Assembly: GCA_963680875.1 (NCBI GenBank)
Contig: OY804588.1
Coordinates: forward strand, 73,866,829-73,930,828
DNA from: Bathymodiolus brooksi
Taxonomy: Eukaryota; Mollusca; Bivalvia; Mytilida; Modiolidae
Reading direction: 5' to 3'
DNA: 64,000 nucleotides
Made by a program: the position numbers and the translations under genes. The notes beneath the pieces were generated by a model. The model did not search any database and was not told the origin of the DNA. It saw only the letters and a list, made by a program, of their open reading frames with translations. The number at the start of each line of letters is the position of its first letter. The first letter of the stretch is position 1. Below are positions 38,540-52,984 of this stretch, one piece after another.

Positions 38540-41500
38540 TAGAAATGTTCCCCTAACATAGACTGATATATAAATGTTCCCCTAACATAGACTGATATAT
38601 AAATGTTCCCCTAACATAGACTGATATATAAATGTTCCCCTAACATAGACTGATATATAAATGTTCCCCTAACATAGACTGATATATAAATGTTCCCCTA
38701 ACATAGACTGATATATAAATGTTCCCCTAACATAGACTGATATATAAATGTTCCCCTAACATAGACTGATATATAAATGTTCCCCTAACATAGACTGATA
38801 TATAAATGTTCCCCTAACATAGACTGATATATAAATGTTCCCCTAACATAGACTGATATATAAATGTTCCCCTAACATAGACTGATATATAAATGTTCCC
38901 CTAACATAGACTGATGTAGAAATGTTCCCCTAACATAGACTGATATATAAATGTTCCCCTAACATAGACTGATATATAAATGTTCCCCTAATATAGACTG
39001 ATATATAAATGTTCCCCTAACATAGACTGATATATAAAGTTCCCCTAACATAGACTGATATATAAATGTTCCCCTAACATAGACTGATATATAAATGTTC
39101 CCCTAACATAGACTGATATATAAATGTTCCCCTAACATAGACTGATATATAAATGTTCCCCTAACATAGACTGATATATAAATGTTCCCCTAACATAGAC
39201 TGATATATAAATGTTCCCCTAACATAGACTGATATATAAATGTTCCCCTAACATAGACTGATATATAAATGTTCCCCTAACATAGACTGATATATAAATG
39301 TTCCCCTAACATAGACTGATATATAAATGTTCCCCTAACATAGACTGATATATAAATGTTCCCCTAACATAGACTGATGTAGAAATGTTCCCCTAACATA
39401 GACTGATATATAAATGTTCCCCTAACATAGACTGATATATAAATGTTCCCCTAACATAGACTGATATATAAATGTTCCCCTAACATAGACTGATATATAA
39501 ATGTTCCCCTAACATAGACTGATATATAAATGTTCCCCTAACATAGACTGATATATAAATGTTCCCCTAACATAGACTGATATATAAATGTTCCCCTAAC
39601 ATAGACTGATATATAAATGTTCCCCTAACATAGACTGATATATAAATGTTCCCCTAACATAGACTGATATATAAATGTTCCCCTAACATAGACTGATATA
39701 TAAATGTTCCCCTAACATAGACTGATGTAGAAATGTTCCCCTAACATAGACTGATATATAAATGTTCCCCTAACATAGACTGATATATAAATGTTCCCCT
39801 AACATAGACTGATATATAAATGTTCCCCTAACATAGACTGATATATAAATGTTCCCCTAACATAGACTGATATATAAATGTTCCCCTAACATAGACTGAT
39901 ATATAAATGTTCCCCTAACATAGACTGATATATAAATGTTCCCCTAACATAGACTGATGTAGAAATGTTCCCCTAATATAGACTGATATATAAATGTTCC
40001 CCTAACATAGACTGATATATAAATGTTCCCCTAACATAGACTGATATATAAATGTTCCCCTAACATAGACTGATATATAAATGTTCCCCTAACATAGACT
40101 GATATATAAATGTTCCCCTAACATAGACTGATATATAAATGTTCCCCTAACATAGACGGATATATAAATGTTCCCCTAATATAGACTGATATATAAATGT
40201 TCCCCTAACATAGACTGATATATAAATGTTCCCCTAACATAGACTGATATATAAATGTTCCCCTAACATAGACTGATATATAAATGTTCCCCTAACATAG
40301 ACTGATATATAAATGTTCCCCTAACATAGACTGATATATAAATGTTCCCCTAACATAGACTGATATATAAATGTTCCCCTAACATAGACTGATATATAAA
40401 TGTTCCCCTAACATAGACGGATATATAAATGTTCCCCTAACATAGACTGATATATAAATGTTCCCCTAATATAGACTGATATATAAATGTTCCCCTAACA
40501 TAGACTGATATATAAATGTTCCCCTAACATAGACTGATATATAAATGTTCCCCTAACATAGACTGATATATAAAGTTCCCCTAACATAGACGGATATATA
40601 AATGTTCCCCTAACATAGACTGATATATAAATGTTCCCCTAACATAGACTGATATATAAATGTTCCCCTAACATAGACGGATATATAAATGTTCCCCTAA
40701 CATAGACTGATATATAAATGTTCCCCTAACATAGACTGATATATAAATGTTCCCCTAACATAGACTGATATATAAATGTTCCCCTAACATAGACTGATAT
40801 ATAAATGTTCCCCTAACATAGACTGATATATAAATGTTCCCCTAACATAGACTGATATATAAAGTTCCCCTAACATAGACGGATATATAAATGTTCCCCT
40901 AACATAGACTGATATATAAATGTTCCCCTAACATAGACTGATATATAAATGTTCCCCTAACATAGACGGATATATAAATGTTCCCCTAACATAGACTGAT
41001 ATATAAATATTCCCCTAACATAGACGGATATATAAATGTTCCCCTAACATAGACTGATATATAAATGTCCCCCTAACATAGACTGATATATAAATGTTCC
41101 CCTAACATAGACTGATATATAAATGTTCCCCTAACATAGACTGATATATAAATGTTCCCCTAATATAGACTGATATATAAATGTTCCCCTAACATAGACT
41201 GATATATAAATGTTCCCCTAACATAGACTGATATATAAATGTTCCCCTAACATAGACTGATATATAAATGTTCCCCTAACATAGACTGATATATAAATGT
41301 TCCCCTAATATAGACTGATATATAAATGTTCCCCTAACATAGACTGATATATAAATGTTCCCCTAACATAGACTGATATATAAATGTTCCCCTAACATAG
41401 ACTGATATATAAATGTTCCCCTAACATAGACTGATATATAAATGTTCCCCTAACATAGACTGATATATAAATGTTCCCCTAACATAGACTGATATATAAA

Positions 41501-41740
41501 TGTTCCCCTAACATAGACTGATATATAAATGTTCCCCTAACATAGACTGATATATAAATGTTCCCCTAACATAGACTGATATATAAATGTTCCCCTAACA
41601 TAGACTGATATATAAATGTTCCCCTAACATAGACTGATATATAAATGTTCCCCTAACATAGACTGATATATAAATGTTCCCCTAACATAGACTGATATAT
41701 AAATGTTCCCCTAATATAGACTGATATATAAATGTTTCAC
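38540..41740. repeat. Tandem array, 29-bp unit x ~110, upstream of the RING-CH gene
   Basis: Unit AGACTGATATATAAATGTTC + CCCTAACAT. Highly homogeneous over 3.2 kb; rare variants (GATGTAGAAAT, GACGGATAT, 28-bp AAAGTTCCC) recur at block spacing. Begins about 180 bp upstream of the candidate TATA box. Confidence 0.95.
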
Positions 41741-41914
41741 TCTTAGTCTCTCTTTCAGTTTCTTTCATTTTATCTCAATAATTGTCTTTATTTATGTTGT
41801 ATGTCAATCCTATGAAGCCAACATTCTACTTTCCTTAGACTATAGTAAAAATGTCTAGGGGTTAGAAATAGCTTAAACCCCCACCCTAACTCTAAAACAC
41901 AAACTTCCTAACTT

Positions 41915-42105
41915 ACCGGAGCACCTGCGTTCACTCCCAATTTTTAGCGGGGTTCGTATTACTCGATCTTTAGCTTTATGTGTATGTTTTTTCCTTGTTT
42001 GTCCTTTTGTACTTTTTCATTTGACTATTGTGTTGTCTGTCCTTCTTCGATTTACGATTCCTGATTATCCCTTTGGTACCTTCAAACTCTTCTTAAAGTG
42101 AATAA
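41915..42105 (-). repeat. D1 copy
   Basis: CCGGAGCACCTGCGTTCACT through TTTGGTACCTTCAAACTC in minus order. Confidence 0.65.
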
Positions 42106-42394
42106 AGGGATTGCTATGGTGATTTAAAAAATCAATATTATTATTTCCACATTTATTTTTGAAAAAGGAGAATGCTAACTATCTTTTATCACATGTTTTT
42201 AAAATGCAATGTTGGTAGGAGCATCGTTATAAGATGTAATAGTCAAATTCATTCATGGTAAATATTACCTCGTTCTCTTTTATATTACTGAAGTGGCGGT
42301 AAAACTAGACACGGATCACTGCATTTAACATCGGAATGCCACAACATAACTGATAAGAAAAAATGCAAACATCCTAATTTGTTACATGGTTGGG

Positions 42395-42500
42395 AATGAT
42401 TGTCTATCACACATATAGTTGTGATATATGATGAAAACTGTCACTGTCAGGTTGGTGGTTTTGTCCGTTTGTCCGTGTACTCCGGTGTCACCATGGCATA
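42395..42500 (+). repeat. SINE remnant interrupted by a MITE
   Basis: Weak core match (GGTTGGTGGTTTTGTCCG ... CTCCGGTGTCACC). Its 3' part appears cut by the 42504-42758 element. Confidence 0.4.
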
Positions 42501-42503
42501 TAA

Positions 42504-42758
42504 CAGGGGCGGATCTAGGATTTCAAGTTAGGGGGCTCACTTAAAAAAATTGCGCCGAGTGGAGGAAGGCGCGAAAAATTTTGGGGTATTTCGTGTGAAA
42601 AATCACGATTTTACGCCAAAAAATTATAGTTTCCAATTGCGGAGGGAGGCGCGAAAATTTTTGGGGTATTTCGTGTTAGAAATCACGATTTTACGCCATA
42701 AAATCATATTTTTTCCAATTTTAGGGGGGGGGGGCGCCCCGCCCTGGATCCGCCCCTG
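42504..42758. mobile_element. MITE, same family, internally duplicated
   Basis: Ends CAGGGGCGGATCTAGG / GGATCCGCCCCTG with TATAA on both flanks (42499-42503, 42759-42763). The GCGCGAAAATTTTTGGGGTA segment occurs twice. A second short copy of the right end follows at 42770-42790. Confidence 0.75.
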
Positions 42759-42989
42759 TATAATACCCCCCCTGGATCCTCCCCTGTATAATACAATGTA
42801 ATTGAGATAGTGTAGAGTCAGACACTCGTTACACTGTGATAACGGTGATACTGTAGACACGTATCTATTATGTACACGTGACACCATATAAAGTCACCCC
42901 ATATTTACATTTGTCGTTCATTACAACAACAATGGTCAGGAGCAGGATTTGTATGGTGAATTACGTCAAGATTTTAAAAACATCGGCAG

Positions 42990-45245
42990 ACGAGACAGAA
43001 ATAAACCAATACAGTCATCGTCAGACTTAACATGATCTACAGACGAGACAGAAATAAAACAATACAGTCATCGGCAGACTTAGCATGATCTACAGACGAG
43101 ACAGAAATAAAACAATAAAGTCATCGTCAGACTTAGCATGATCTACAGACGAGACAGAAATAAAACAATACAGACATCGTCAGACTTAACATGATCTACA
43201 GACGAGACAGAAATAAAACAATACAGACATCGTCAGACTTAACATGATCTACAGACGAGACAGAAATAAAACAATACAGTCATCGTCAGACTTAACATGA
43301 TCTACAGACGAGACAGAAATAAAACAATAAAGTCATCGTCAGACTTAGCATGATCTACAGACGAGACAGAAATAAAACAATACAGACATCGTCAGACTTA
43401 ACATGATCTACAGACGAGACAGACATCGTCAGACTTAACATGATCTACAGACGAGACAGAAATAAAACAATAAAGTCATCGTCAGACTTAGCATGATCTA
43501 CAGACGAGACAGAAATAAAACAATAGTCATCGGCAGACTTAGCATGATCTACAGACGAGACAGAAATAAAACAAGACAGACATCGTCAGACTTAGCATGA
43601 TCTACAGACGAGACAGAAATAAAACAATACAGACATCGTCAGACTTAACATGATCTACAGACGAGACAGAAATAAAACAATACAGACATCGTCAGACTTA
43701 ACATGATCTACAGACGAGACAGAAATAAAACAATAAAGTCATCGTCAGACTTAACATGATCTACAGACGAGACAGAAATAAAACAATACAGTCATCGGCA
43801 TACTTAACATGATCTACAGACGAGACAGAAATAAAACAATAGTCATCGGCAGACTTAGCATGATCTACAGACGAGACAGAAATAAAACAATGAAGTCATC
43901 GGCAGACTAAACATGATCTACAGACGGAGCAGAAATAAAACAATACAGTCATCGTCAGACTTAGCATGATATACAGACGAGACAGAAATAAAACAATACA
44001 GTCATCGGCAGACTTAACATGATCTACAGACGAGACAGAAATAAAACAATAAAGTCATCGTCAGACTTAACATGATCTACAGACGAGACAGAAATAAAAC
44101 AATACAATCATCGGCAGACTTAGCATGATCTACAGACGAGACAGAAATAAAACAACGAAGTCATCGTCCGACTTAACATGATCTACAGACGAGACAGAAA
44201 TAAAACAATACAGACATCGTCAGACTTAACATGATCTACAGACGAGACAGAAATAAAACAAGACAGTCATCGACAGACGGGACAGAAATAAAAGAATACA
44301 GTCATCGACAGATTTAACATGATCTACAGACGAGACAGAAATAAAACAATACAATCATCTGCATACTTAGCATGATCTACAGACGAGACAGAAATAAAGC
44401 AATGAAGTCATCGTCAGACTTAACATGATCTACAGACGAGACAGAAATAAAACAATACAGACATCGTCAGACTTAACATGATCTACAGACGAGACAGAAA
44501 TAAAACAATACAGTCATCGGCAGACTTAGCATGATCTACAGACGAGACAGAAATAAAACAATAAAGTCATCGTCAGACTTAGCATGATATACAGACGAGA
44601 CAGAAATAAAACAATACAGACATCGTCAGACTTAACATGATCTACAGACGAGACAGAAATAAAACAATACAGACATCGTCAGACTTAACATGATCTACAG
44701 ACGAGACAGAAATAAAACAATACAGTCATCGTCAGACTTAACATGATCTACAGACGAGACAGAAATAAAACAATACAGACATCGTCAGACTTAACATGAT
44801 CTACAGACGAGACAGAAAGAAAACAATAAAGTCATCGTCAGACTTAACATGATCTACAGACGAGACAGAAATAAAACAATACAGACATCGTCAGACTTAA
44901 CATGATCTACAGACGAGACAGAAAGAAAACAATAAAGTCATCGTCAGACTTAACATGATCTACAGACGAGACAGAAATAAAACAATACAGACATCGTCAG
45001 ACTTAACATGATCTACAGACGAGACAGAAAGAAAACAATACAGTCACCGGCAGACTTAACATGATCTACAGACGAGACAGAAATAAAACAATAAAGTCAT
45101 CGTCAGACTTAACATGATCTACAGACGAGACAGAAATAAAACAATAAAGTCATCGTCAGACTTAACATGATCTACAGACGAGACAGAAATAAAACAATAC
45201 AGTCATCGGCAGACTTAACATGATCTACAGACGAGACAGAAAGAA
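42990..45245. repeat. Tandem array, 53-bp unit x ~42
   Basis: Unit CTTAACATGATCTACAGACG, AGACAGAAATAAAACAATAC, AGACATCGTCAGA, with alternating TACAGACATC / TAAAGTCATC variants arranged in blocks. Confidence 0.9.
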
Positions 45246-45369
45246 ACCAATACGTACACTTTACATAGACAATGAATCAGAACGTTGTATAATTTAGATA
45301 TAGTGTCTGTGAACTCTAGATAGAATTTCAGTATATAGAATAACTGCTGACAACTAAACTGCTTACATA

Positions 45370-45590
45370 TAGTGGGTTTATGGTGGTTACATTTAAGTCC
45401 TACATGTAGTGTCTGTGAACTCTATCTAGATGTTCGGTATATTGGATTGCTGCTATGTTTATGGTAGTTACATTTAAGTCCTACATGTAGTGTCTGTGAA
45501 CTCTATCTAGATGGTCGGTATATTGGATTGCTGCTATGTTTATGGTAGTTAGATTTAAGTCTTACATGTAGTGTCTATGAACCCTATGAA
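45370..45590. repeat. 81-bp x 2.5 direct repeat
   Basis: CTACATGTAGTGTCTGTGAA ... TTTAAGTC at 45400, 45481 and 45561. Confidence 0.85.
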
Positions 45591-45929
45591 TTTGTCTCTA
45601 ACAATGTAGATGCTACATGGGCTTGTAGAATGATGACCTATTAATAGAATGATGATATATTAATAGAATGATGACCTATTAATAAAATGAAAGACAAAAA
45701 ATACCACACTGTCAAAACAGTTCCTGGTATATTATAATCTAAGCTCACCCACACAGTTCATAATATATCATATTCTAAATACCACACCATCAGAACAGCA
45801 GGAAAACGTCGATCGGCATCCCTCTATCCATAAAACATAACCAATGTGCTACCTCAAGATTGTGCTATCGGTCATCTAATTTTTAGGCACAAGTATCGTA
45901 AAATAATATATAACACAACCTAGATGAAT

Positions 45930-47035
45930 CTCACTTTGGCCACAATTAGGGTAGAGATTACCTGCTACTCTATGTTGTGTTATGGGTTATATCTCTTAGA
46001 CCACAACTGGGTTAAGGATTATGCGTTCTTCTAAGTTTTGGTATGGGTTATCTCCCTTAGACCACAAGTAGGACAATGATTAATAAATATGTTACCCCTA
46101 GATGGTGGAGTTGGTTATCTACCTTATACTACAGTAGGGTCAGGATTGTGTGTTACTTCTAAGTTTTGACGTGAGTTATCTCGCTTAGATCACAAGTAGG
46201 GTAAAGATTATGTGTTATTTCTAAGTTGCGGAATGGGTTAGTTCCCTTAGATAACAAGTAGGACCAGGATTATGTGTTACTACTAAGTTGTGGTTATCTC
46301 CCTTAGACCACAAGTACGGTAATGATTATATGTGTTACTTCTAAGATATGGTATGAATTATCTCCCTTAGATCACAAGTACGGTAAGGATTATGTGTTGC
46401 TTTTAAGTTGTGGTATGGGTTATCTCTCTTAAACCACACGTAGGGTAAGAATTATGTGTTACTTCTAAGTTGCGATATGGGTTATCTCCCTTAAACCACA
46501 CGTAGTGTAAGAATTATGTGTTACTTCTAAGTTGTGATATCGGTTATTTCCCTTAAACCACAAGTATAGTAAGGATTACGTGTTACTTCTATGTTGTAGT
46601 ATGGGTTATCTCCCTTAGACCACAAGTATAGTAAGGATTACGTGTTACTTCTATGTTGTGGTATGGGTTATCTCCCTTAGACCACAAGTATAGTAAGGAT
46701 TACGTGTTACTTCTATGTTGTGGTATGGGTTATCTCCCTTAGACCACAAGTATAGTAAGGATTACGTGTTACTTCTATGTTGTAGTATGGGTTATCTCCC
46801 TTAGACCACAAGTATAGTAAGGATTACGTGTTACTTCTATGTTGTGGTATGGGTTATCTCCCTTAGACCACAAGTATAGTAAGGATTACGTGTTACTTCT
46901 ATGTTGTGGTATGGGTTATCTCCCTTAGACCACAAGTATAGTAAGGATTACGTGTTACTTCTATGTTGTGGTATGGGTTTTCTCCCTTAGACCACAAGTA
47001 TGGTAAGGATTACGTGTGTTACTCTAAAGTTCTGT
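45930..47035. repeat. Tandem array, 62-bp unit x ~18, degenerate left, homogeneous right
   Basis: Unit GTTGTGGTATGGGTTATCTC, CCTTAGACCACAAGTATAGT, AAGGATTACGTGTTACTTCT, AT. Copies left of 46550 differ widely; those from 46560 to 47000 are almost identical. Confidence 0.9.
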
Positions 47036-47589
47036 TATTAGTTATCTCCTTTAGACACCCAGGAGGATACTAATTATGTGTGATAAATCAATCAAATATG
47101 AACTTATACAAGGTTCAACAAAGATCTTATTTTAATTTATATCTTACATATTGAGATAGTGTCCCTAATTGCTTGTATACTTTGATAGTAGTCAAATATT
47201 ACAATTACCTCTATGCTATAATCAAATGTATCGACCTCTATGATTCATCATTTTAAGGTTTTTAATTTGTTTTCATCTTCCACTGATATATGACTACAGA
47301 GACAGATATCAAATTAAATTGCAATATAAAGGAAACTGATTTGTCAGTCATTACCTATCAGAAATAAACATCTCACTTGATTACCTGAAATATTATATTT
47401 GAATATTAGAAAAAATCATAATTCTTGGCCTTGAAAATATTGGTATATATACATACATAAAACAGGATTGCTTTAGTAGTGATGTTACATGAAGACTGGT
47501 GATTATTAGATACATGTAAGTAAAAATAAACTCTGTAGTTCTGTATGTTCAATGCACAATTTGATAATGTTTTCATGTGAATTATACAA
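47036..47589. other. Intergenic spacer between two arrays
   Basis: AT-rich, no ORF or repeat recognised on either strand. Confidence 0.45.
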
Positions 47590-50500
47590 ATCCTAACCTT
47601 CAGATTACCAGGACTCAAACACCACATGAGTGGCATGTTGTACCTAACCTGCAGATGACCAGGACTCACATTCCACATGAGTGGCGTGTTGTACCTAACC
47701 TTCAGATGACCATGATTCAAACTCCACATGAGTGGCATGTTGTACCTAACCTTCAGATGACCATGACTCAAACTCCACATGAGTGGCATATTGTATCTAA
47801 CCTTCAGATGACCACGACTCAAACACCACATGGGTGGCATGTTGTACCTAACATTCAGATGACCACGACTCAAACACCACATGAGTGGCATGTTGTACCT
47901 AACATTCAGATGACCACGTCTCACACTCCACATGAGTGGCATATTGCACCTTCATTGTAACCTTCAGATGACCACGATTCACACTCCACATGAGTGGCGT
48001 GTTGTACCTAACCTTCAGATGACCATGACTCAAACTCCACATGAGTGGCATATTGTACCTAACCCTCAGATGACCACGACTCAAACACCACATGAGTGGC
48101 ATGTTGTACCTAACATTCAGATGACCACGTCTTACACTCCACATGAGTGGCATATTGCACCTACATTGTAACCTTCAGATGACCACGATTCACACTCCAC
48201 ATGAGTGGCGTGTTGTACCTAACCTTCAGATGACCATGACTCAAACTCCACATGAGTGGCATATTGTACCTAACCCTCAGATGACCACGACTCAAACTCC
48301 ACATGAGTGGCATGTTGTACCTAACATTCAGATGACCACGACTCAAACACCACATGAGTGGCATGTTGTACCTAACCTTCAGCTGACCACGTCTCACACT
48401 CCACATGAGTGGCATATTGCACCTACATTGTAACCTTCAGATGACCACGACTCAAACTCCACATGAGTGGCATATTGTACCTAACCTTCATATGACCACG
48501 TCTCACACTCCACATGAGTGGCATGTTGTACCTAACCTTCAGATGACCACGACTCAAAACTCCACATGAGTGGCATATTGTACCTAACATTCAGATGACC
48601 AGGACTCAAACTCCACATGAGTGGCATATTGTATCTAACCTTCAGATGACCACGTCTCACACTCCACATGAGTGGCATATTGCACCTAACCTTCAGATGA
48701 CCACGACTCAAACTCCACATGAGTGGCATGTTGTACCTAACATTCAGATGACCACGTCTTACACTCCACATGAGTGGCATATTGCACCTACATTGTAACC
48801 TTCAGATGACCACGACTCAAACTCCACATGAGTGGCATGTTGTACCTAACCTTCAGATGACCAGTACTCAAACTCCACATGAGTGGCATATTGTATCTAA
48901 CCTTCAGATGACCACGTCTCACACTCCACATGAGTGGCATATTGCACCTAACCTTCAGATGACCACGACTCAAACTCCACATGAGTGGCATGTTGTACCT
49001 AACATTCAGATGACCACGTCTCACACTCCACATGAGTGGCATATTGCACCTACATTGTAACCTTCAGATGACCACGATTCACACCCCACATGAGTGGCGT
49101 GTTGTACCTAACCTTCAGATGACCATGACTCAAAACTCCACATGAGTGGCATATTGTACCTAACATTCAGATGACCAGGACTCAAACTCCACATGAGTGG
49201 CATATTGTATCTAACCTTCAGATGACCACGTCTCACACTCCACATGAGTGGCATATTGCACCTAACCTTCAGATGACCACGACTCAAACTCCACATGAGT
49301 GGCATGTTGTACCTAACCTTCAGATGACCATGACTCAAACTCCACATGAGTGGCATGTTGTACCTAACCTTCAGATGACCAGGACTCAAACTCCACATGA
49401 GTGGCATGTTGTACCTAACCTGTATATAACCACGACGCAAACACCACATGAGTGGCATGTTGTACCTAACCTTCAGATGACCAGGACTCAAACTCCACAT
49501 GAGTGGCATATTGTATCTAACCTTCAGATGACCACGTCTCACACTCCACATGAGTGGCATATTGCACCTAACCTTCAGATGACCACGACTCAAACTCCAC
49601 ATGAGTGGCATGTTGTACCTAACATTCAGATGACCACGTCTTACACTCCACATGAGTGGCATATTGCACCTACATTGTAACCTTCAGATGACCACGACTC
49701 AAACTCCACATGAGTGGCATGTTGTACCTAACCTTCAGATGACCAGGACTCAAACTCCACATGAGTGGCATATTGTATCTAACCTTCAGATGACCACGTC
49801 TCACACTCCACATGAGTGGCATATTGCACCTAACCTTCAGATGACCACGACTCAAACTCCACATGAGTGGCATGTTGTACCTAACATTCAGATGACCACG
49901 TCTCACACTCCACATGAGTGGCATATTGCACCTACATTGTAACCTTCAGATGACCACGATTCACACCCCACATGAGTGGCGTGTTGTACCTAACCTTCAG
50001 ATGACCATGACTCAAAACTCCACATGAGTGGCATATTGTACCTAACATTCAGATGACCAGGACTCAAACTCCACATGAGTGGCATATTGTATCTAACCTT
50101 CAGATGACCACGTCTCACACTCCACATGAGTGGCATATTGCACCTAACCTTCAGATGACCACGACTCAAACTCCACATGAGTGGCATGTTGTACCTAACC
50201 TTCAGATGACCATGACTCAAACTCCACATGAGTGGCATGTTGTACCTAACCTTCAGATGACCAGGACTCAAACTCCACATGAGTGGCATGTTGTACCTAA
50301 CCTGTATATAACCACGACTCAAACACCACATGAGTGGCATGTTGTACCTAACCTTCAGATGACCAGGACTCAAACACCACATGAGTGGCATGTTGTACCT
50401 AACCTGCAGATGACCAGGACTCAAACTCCACATGAGTGGCATGTTGTACCTAACCTTCAGATGACCAGAACTCAAACTCCACATGAGTGGCATGTTGTAC

Positions 50501-52930
50501 CTAACCTGCATATAACCACGACGCAAACACCACATGAGTGGCATGTTGTACCTAACCTTCAGATGACCAGGACTCAAACACCACATGAGTGGCATGTTGT
50601 ACCTAACATTCAGATGACCACGTCTCACACTCCACATGAGCGGCATATTGCACCTACATTGTAACCTTCAGATGACCACGACCCACACTCCACATGAGTG
50701 GCATATTGTACCTAACCTTCAGATGACCAGGACTCAAACACCACATGAGTGGCATATTGTACCTAACCTTCAGATGACCAGGACTCAAACTCCACATGAG
50801 TGGCATATTGTACCTAACCTTCAGATGACCAGGACTCAAACTCCACATGAGTGGCATGTTGTACCTAACCTTCAGATGACCAGAACTCAAACTCCACATG
50901 AGTGGCATGTTGTACCTAACCTTCCGATGACCACAACTCAAACTCCACATGAGTGGCATGTTGTACCTAACCTTCAGATGACCAGGACTCAAACTCCACA
51001 TGAGTGGCATATTGCACCTAACCTTCAGATGACCAGGACTCAAACTCCACATGAGTGGCATGTTGTACCTAACCTTCAGATGACCATGACTCAAACTCCA
51101 CATGAGTGGCATGTTGTACCTAACCTTCAGATGACCACGACTCAAACACCACATGAGTGGCATGTTGTACCTAACATTCAGATGACCACGTCTCACACTC
51201 CACATGAGTGGTATATTGCACCTACATTGTAACCTTCAGATGACCACGATTCACACTCCACATGAGTGGCGTGTTGTACCTAACCTTCAGATGACCATGA
51301 CTCAAACTCCACATGAGTGGCATGTTGTACCTAACCTTCAGATGACCACGACTCAAACACCACATGAGTGGCATGTTGTACCTAACATTCAGATGACCAC
51401 GTCTCATACTCCACATGAGTGGCATATTGCACCTACATTGTAACCTTCAGATGACCACGACTCAAACTCCACATGAGTGGCATGTTGTACCTAACCTTCA
51501 GATGACCATGACTCAAACTCCACATGAGTGGCATGTTGTACCTAACCTTCAGATGACCACGATTCACACTCCACATGAGTGGCATATTGCACCTAACCTT
51601 CAGATGACCACGACTCAAACTCCACATGAGTGGCATGTTGTACCTAACCTACAGATGACCATGACTCAATCTCCACATGAGTGGCATGTTGTACCTAACC
51701 TGCAGATGACCATGACTCAAACTCCACATGAGTGGCATATTGTACCAAACCTTCAGATGACCATGACTCACACTCCACATGAGTGGCATATTGTACCAAA
51801 CCTTCAGATGACCAGGACGCAAACTCCACATGAGTGGCATGTTGTACCTAACCTTCAGATGACCACGATTCACACTCCACATGAGTGGCATGTTGTATCT
51901 AACCTGCATATGACCACGACTCAAACTCCACATGAGTGGCATGTTGTACCTAACCTGCAGATGACCAGGACTCAAACTTCACATGAGTGGCATGTTGTAC
52001 CTAACCTGCAGATGACCAGGACTCAAACTCCACATGAGTGGCATATTGTACCAAACCTTCAGATGACCATGACTCACACTCAACATGAGTGGCATATTGT
52101 ACCTAACCTTCAGATGACCACGACTCAAACTCCACATGAGTGGTATGTCGCACCAAACCTTCAGATGACCATGACTCACACTCCACATGAGTGGCATATT
52201 GTACCTAACATGCAGATGACCACGACTCACACTCCACATGAGTGGCATATTGTACCTAACCTTCAGATGACCATGACTCACACTCCACATGAGTGGTATG
52301 TTGTACCAAACCTTCAGATGACCATGACTCACACTCCACATGAGTGGCATATTGTACCTAACCTTCAGATGACCATGACTCACACTCCACATGAGTGGCA
52401 TATTGTACCTAACCTTCAGATGACCATGACTCACACTCCACATGAGTGGCATATTGTACCAAACCTTCAGATGACCAGGACTCACACTCCACATGAGTGG
52501 CATGTTGTACCAAACCTTCAGATGACCATGACTCACACTCCACATGAGTGGCATGTTGCACCTAACCTTCAGATGACCACGACTCAAACTCCACATGAGT
52601 GGCATGTTGTACCTAACCTTCAGATGACCAAGACTCAAACTCCACATGAGTGGCATATTGTACCTAACCTGCAGATGACCAGGACTCAAGCTCCACATGA
52701 GTGGCATATTGTACCTAACACATAGAAGAGCACGACTTAAAATCCAACATGGATGACATACTCCCCCGACCTAAAGATGAGCAAGACAAAAACTCCATAC
52801 GAGTGGTATATTGTCCCATCCTGCAGATGACTAGGACTATAACTCCAATATGAATGACACGCTTCTCCTAACCTGCAGATGAGCAGGACTCGAACTCTAA
52901 CATGGATGACATACTGCTCCTAACCTGCAG
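47590..52930. repeat. 5.3-kb tandem array, 51-bp unit x ~100 with 882-bp higher-order repeat
   Basis: Unit ACCTTCAGATGACCACGACT, CAAACTCCACATGAGTGGCA, TGTTGTACCTA. A variant junction (CACCTACATTGTAACC) recurs; the pattern at 48.79-49.67 kb is repeated at 49.67-50.55 kb. The last 200 bp are degenerate. 51 is a multiple of three, so long frames (up to 436 codons) arise on both strands; not genes. Confidence 0.95.
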
Positions 52931-52984
52931 ATAAAGGAATTAGGCATTAACAATTATCTTGGCAACCCTACTTATACCCCGACG

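Noticed and set aside
51415..52725. 436-codon plus-strand frame (QTPHEWHVVPNLQMT repeats) and many related frames on both strands at 47.4-52.7 kb
   Set aside because: 51-bp tandem unit divisible by three; frames break at the array's variant junctions and lie in intergenic DNA.
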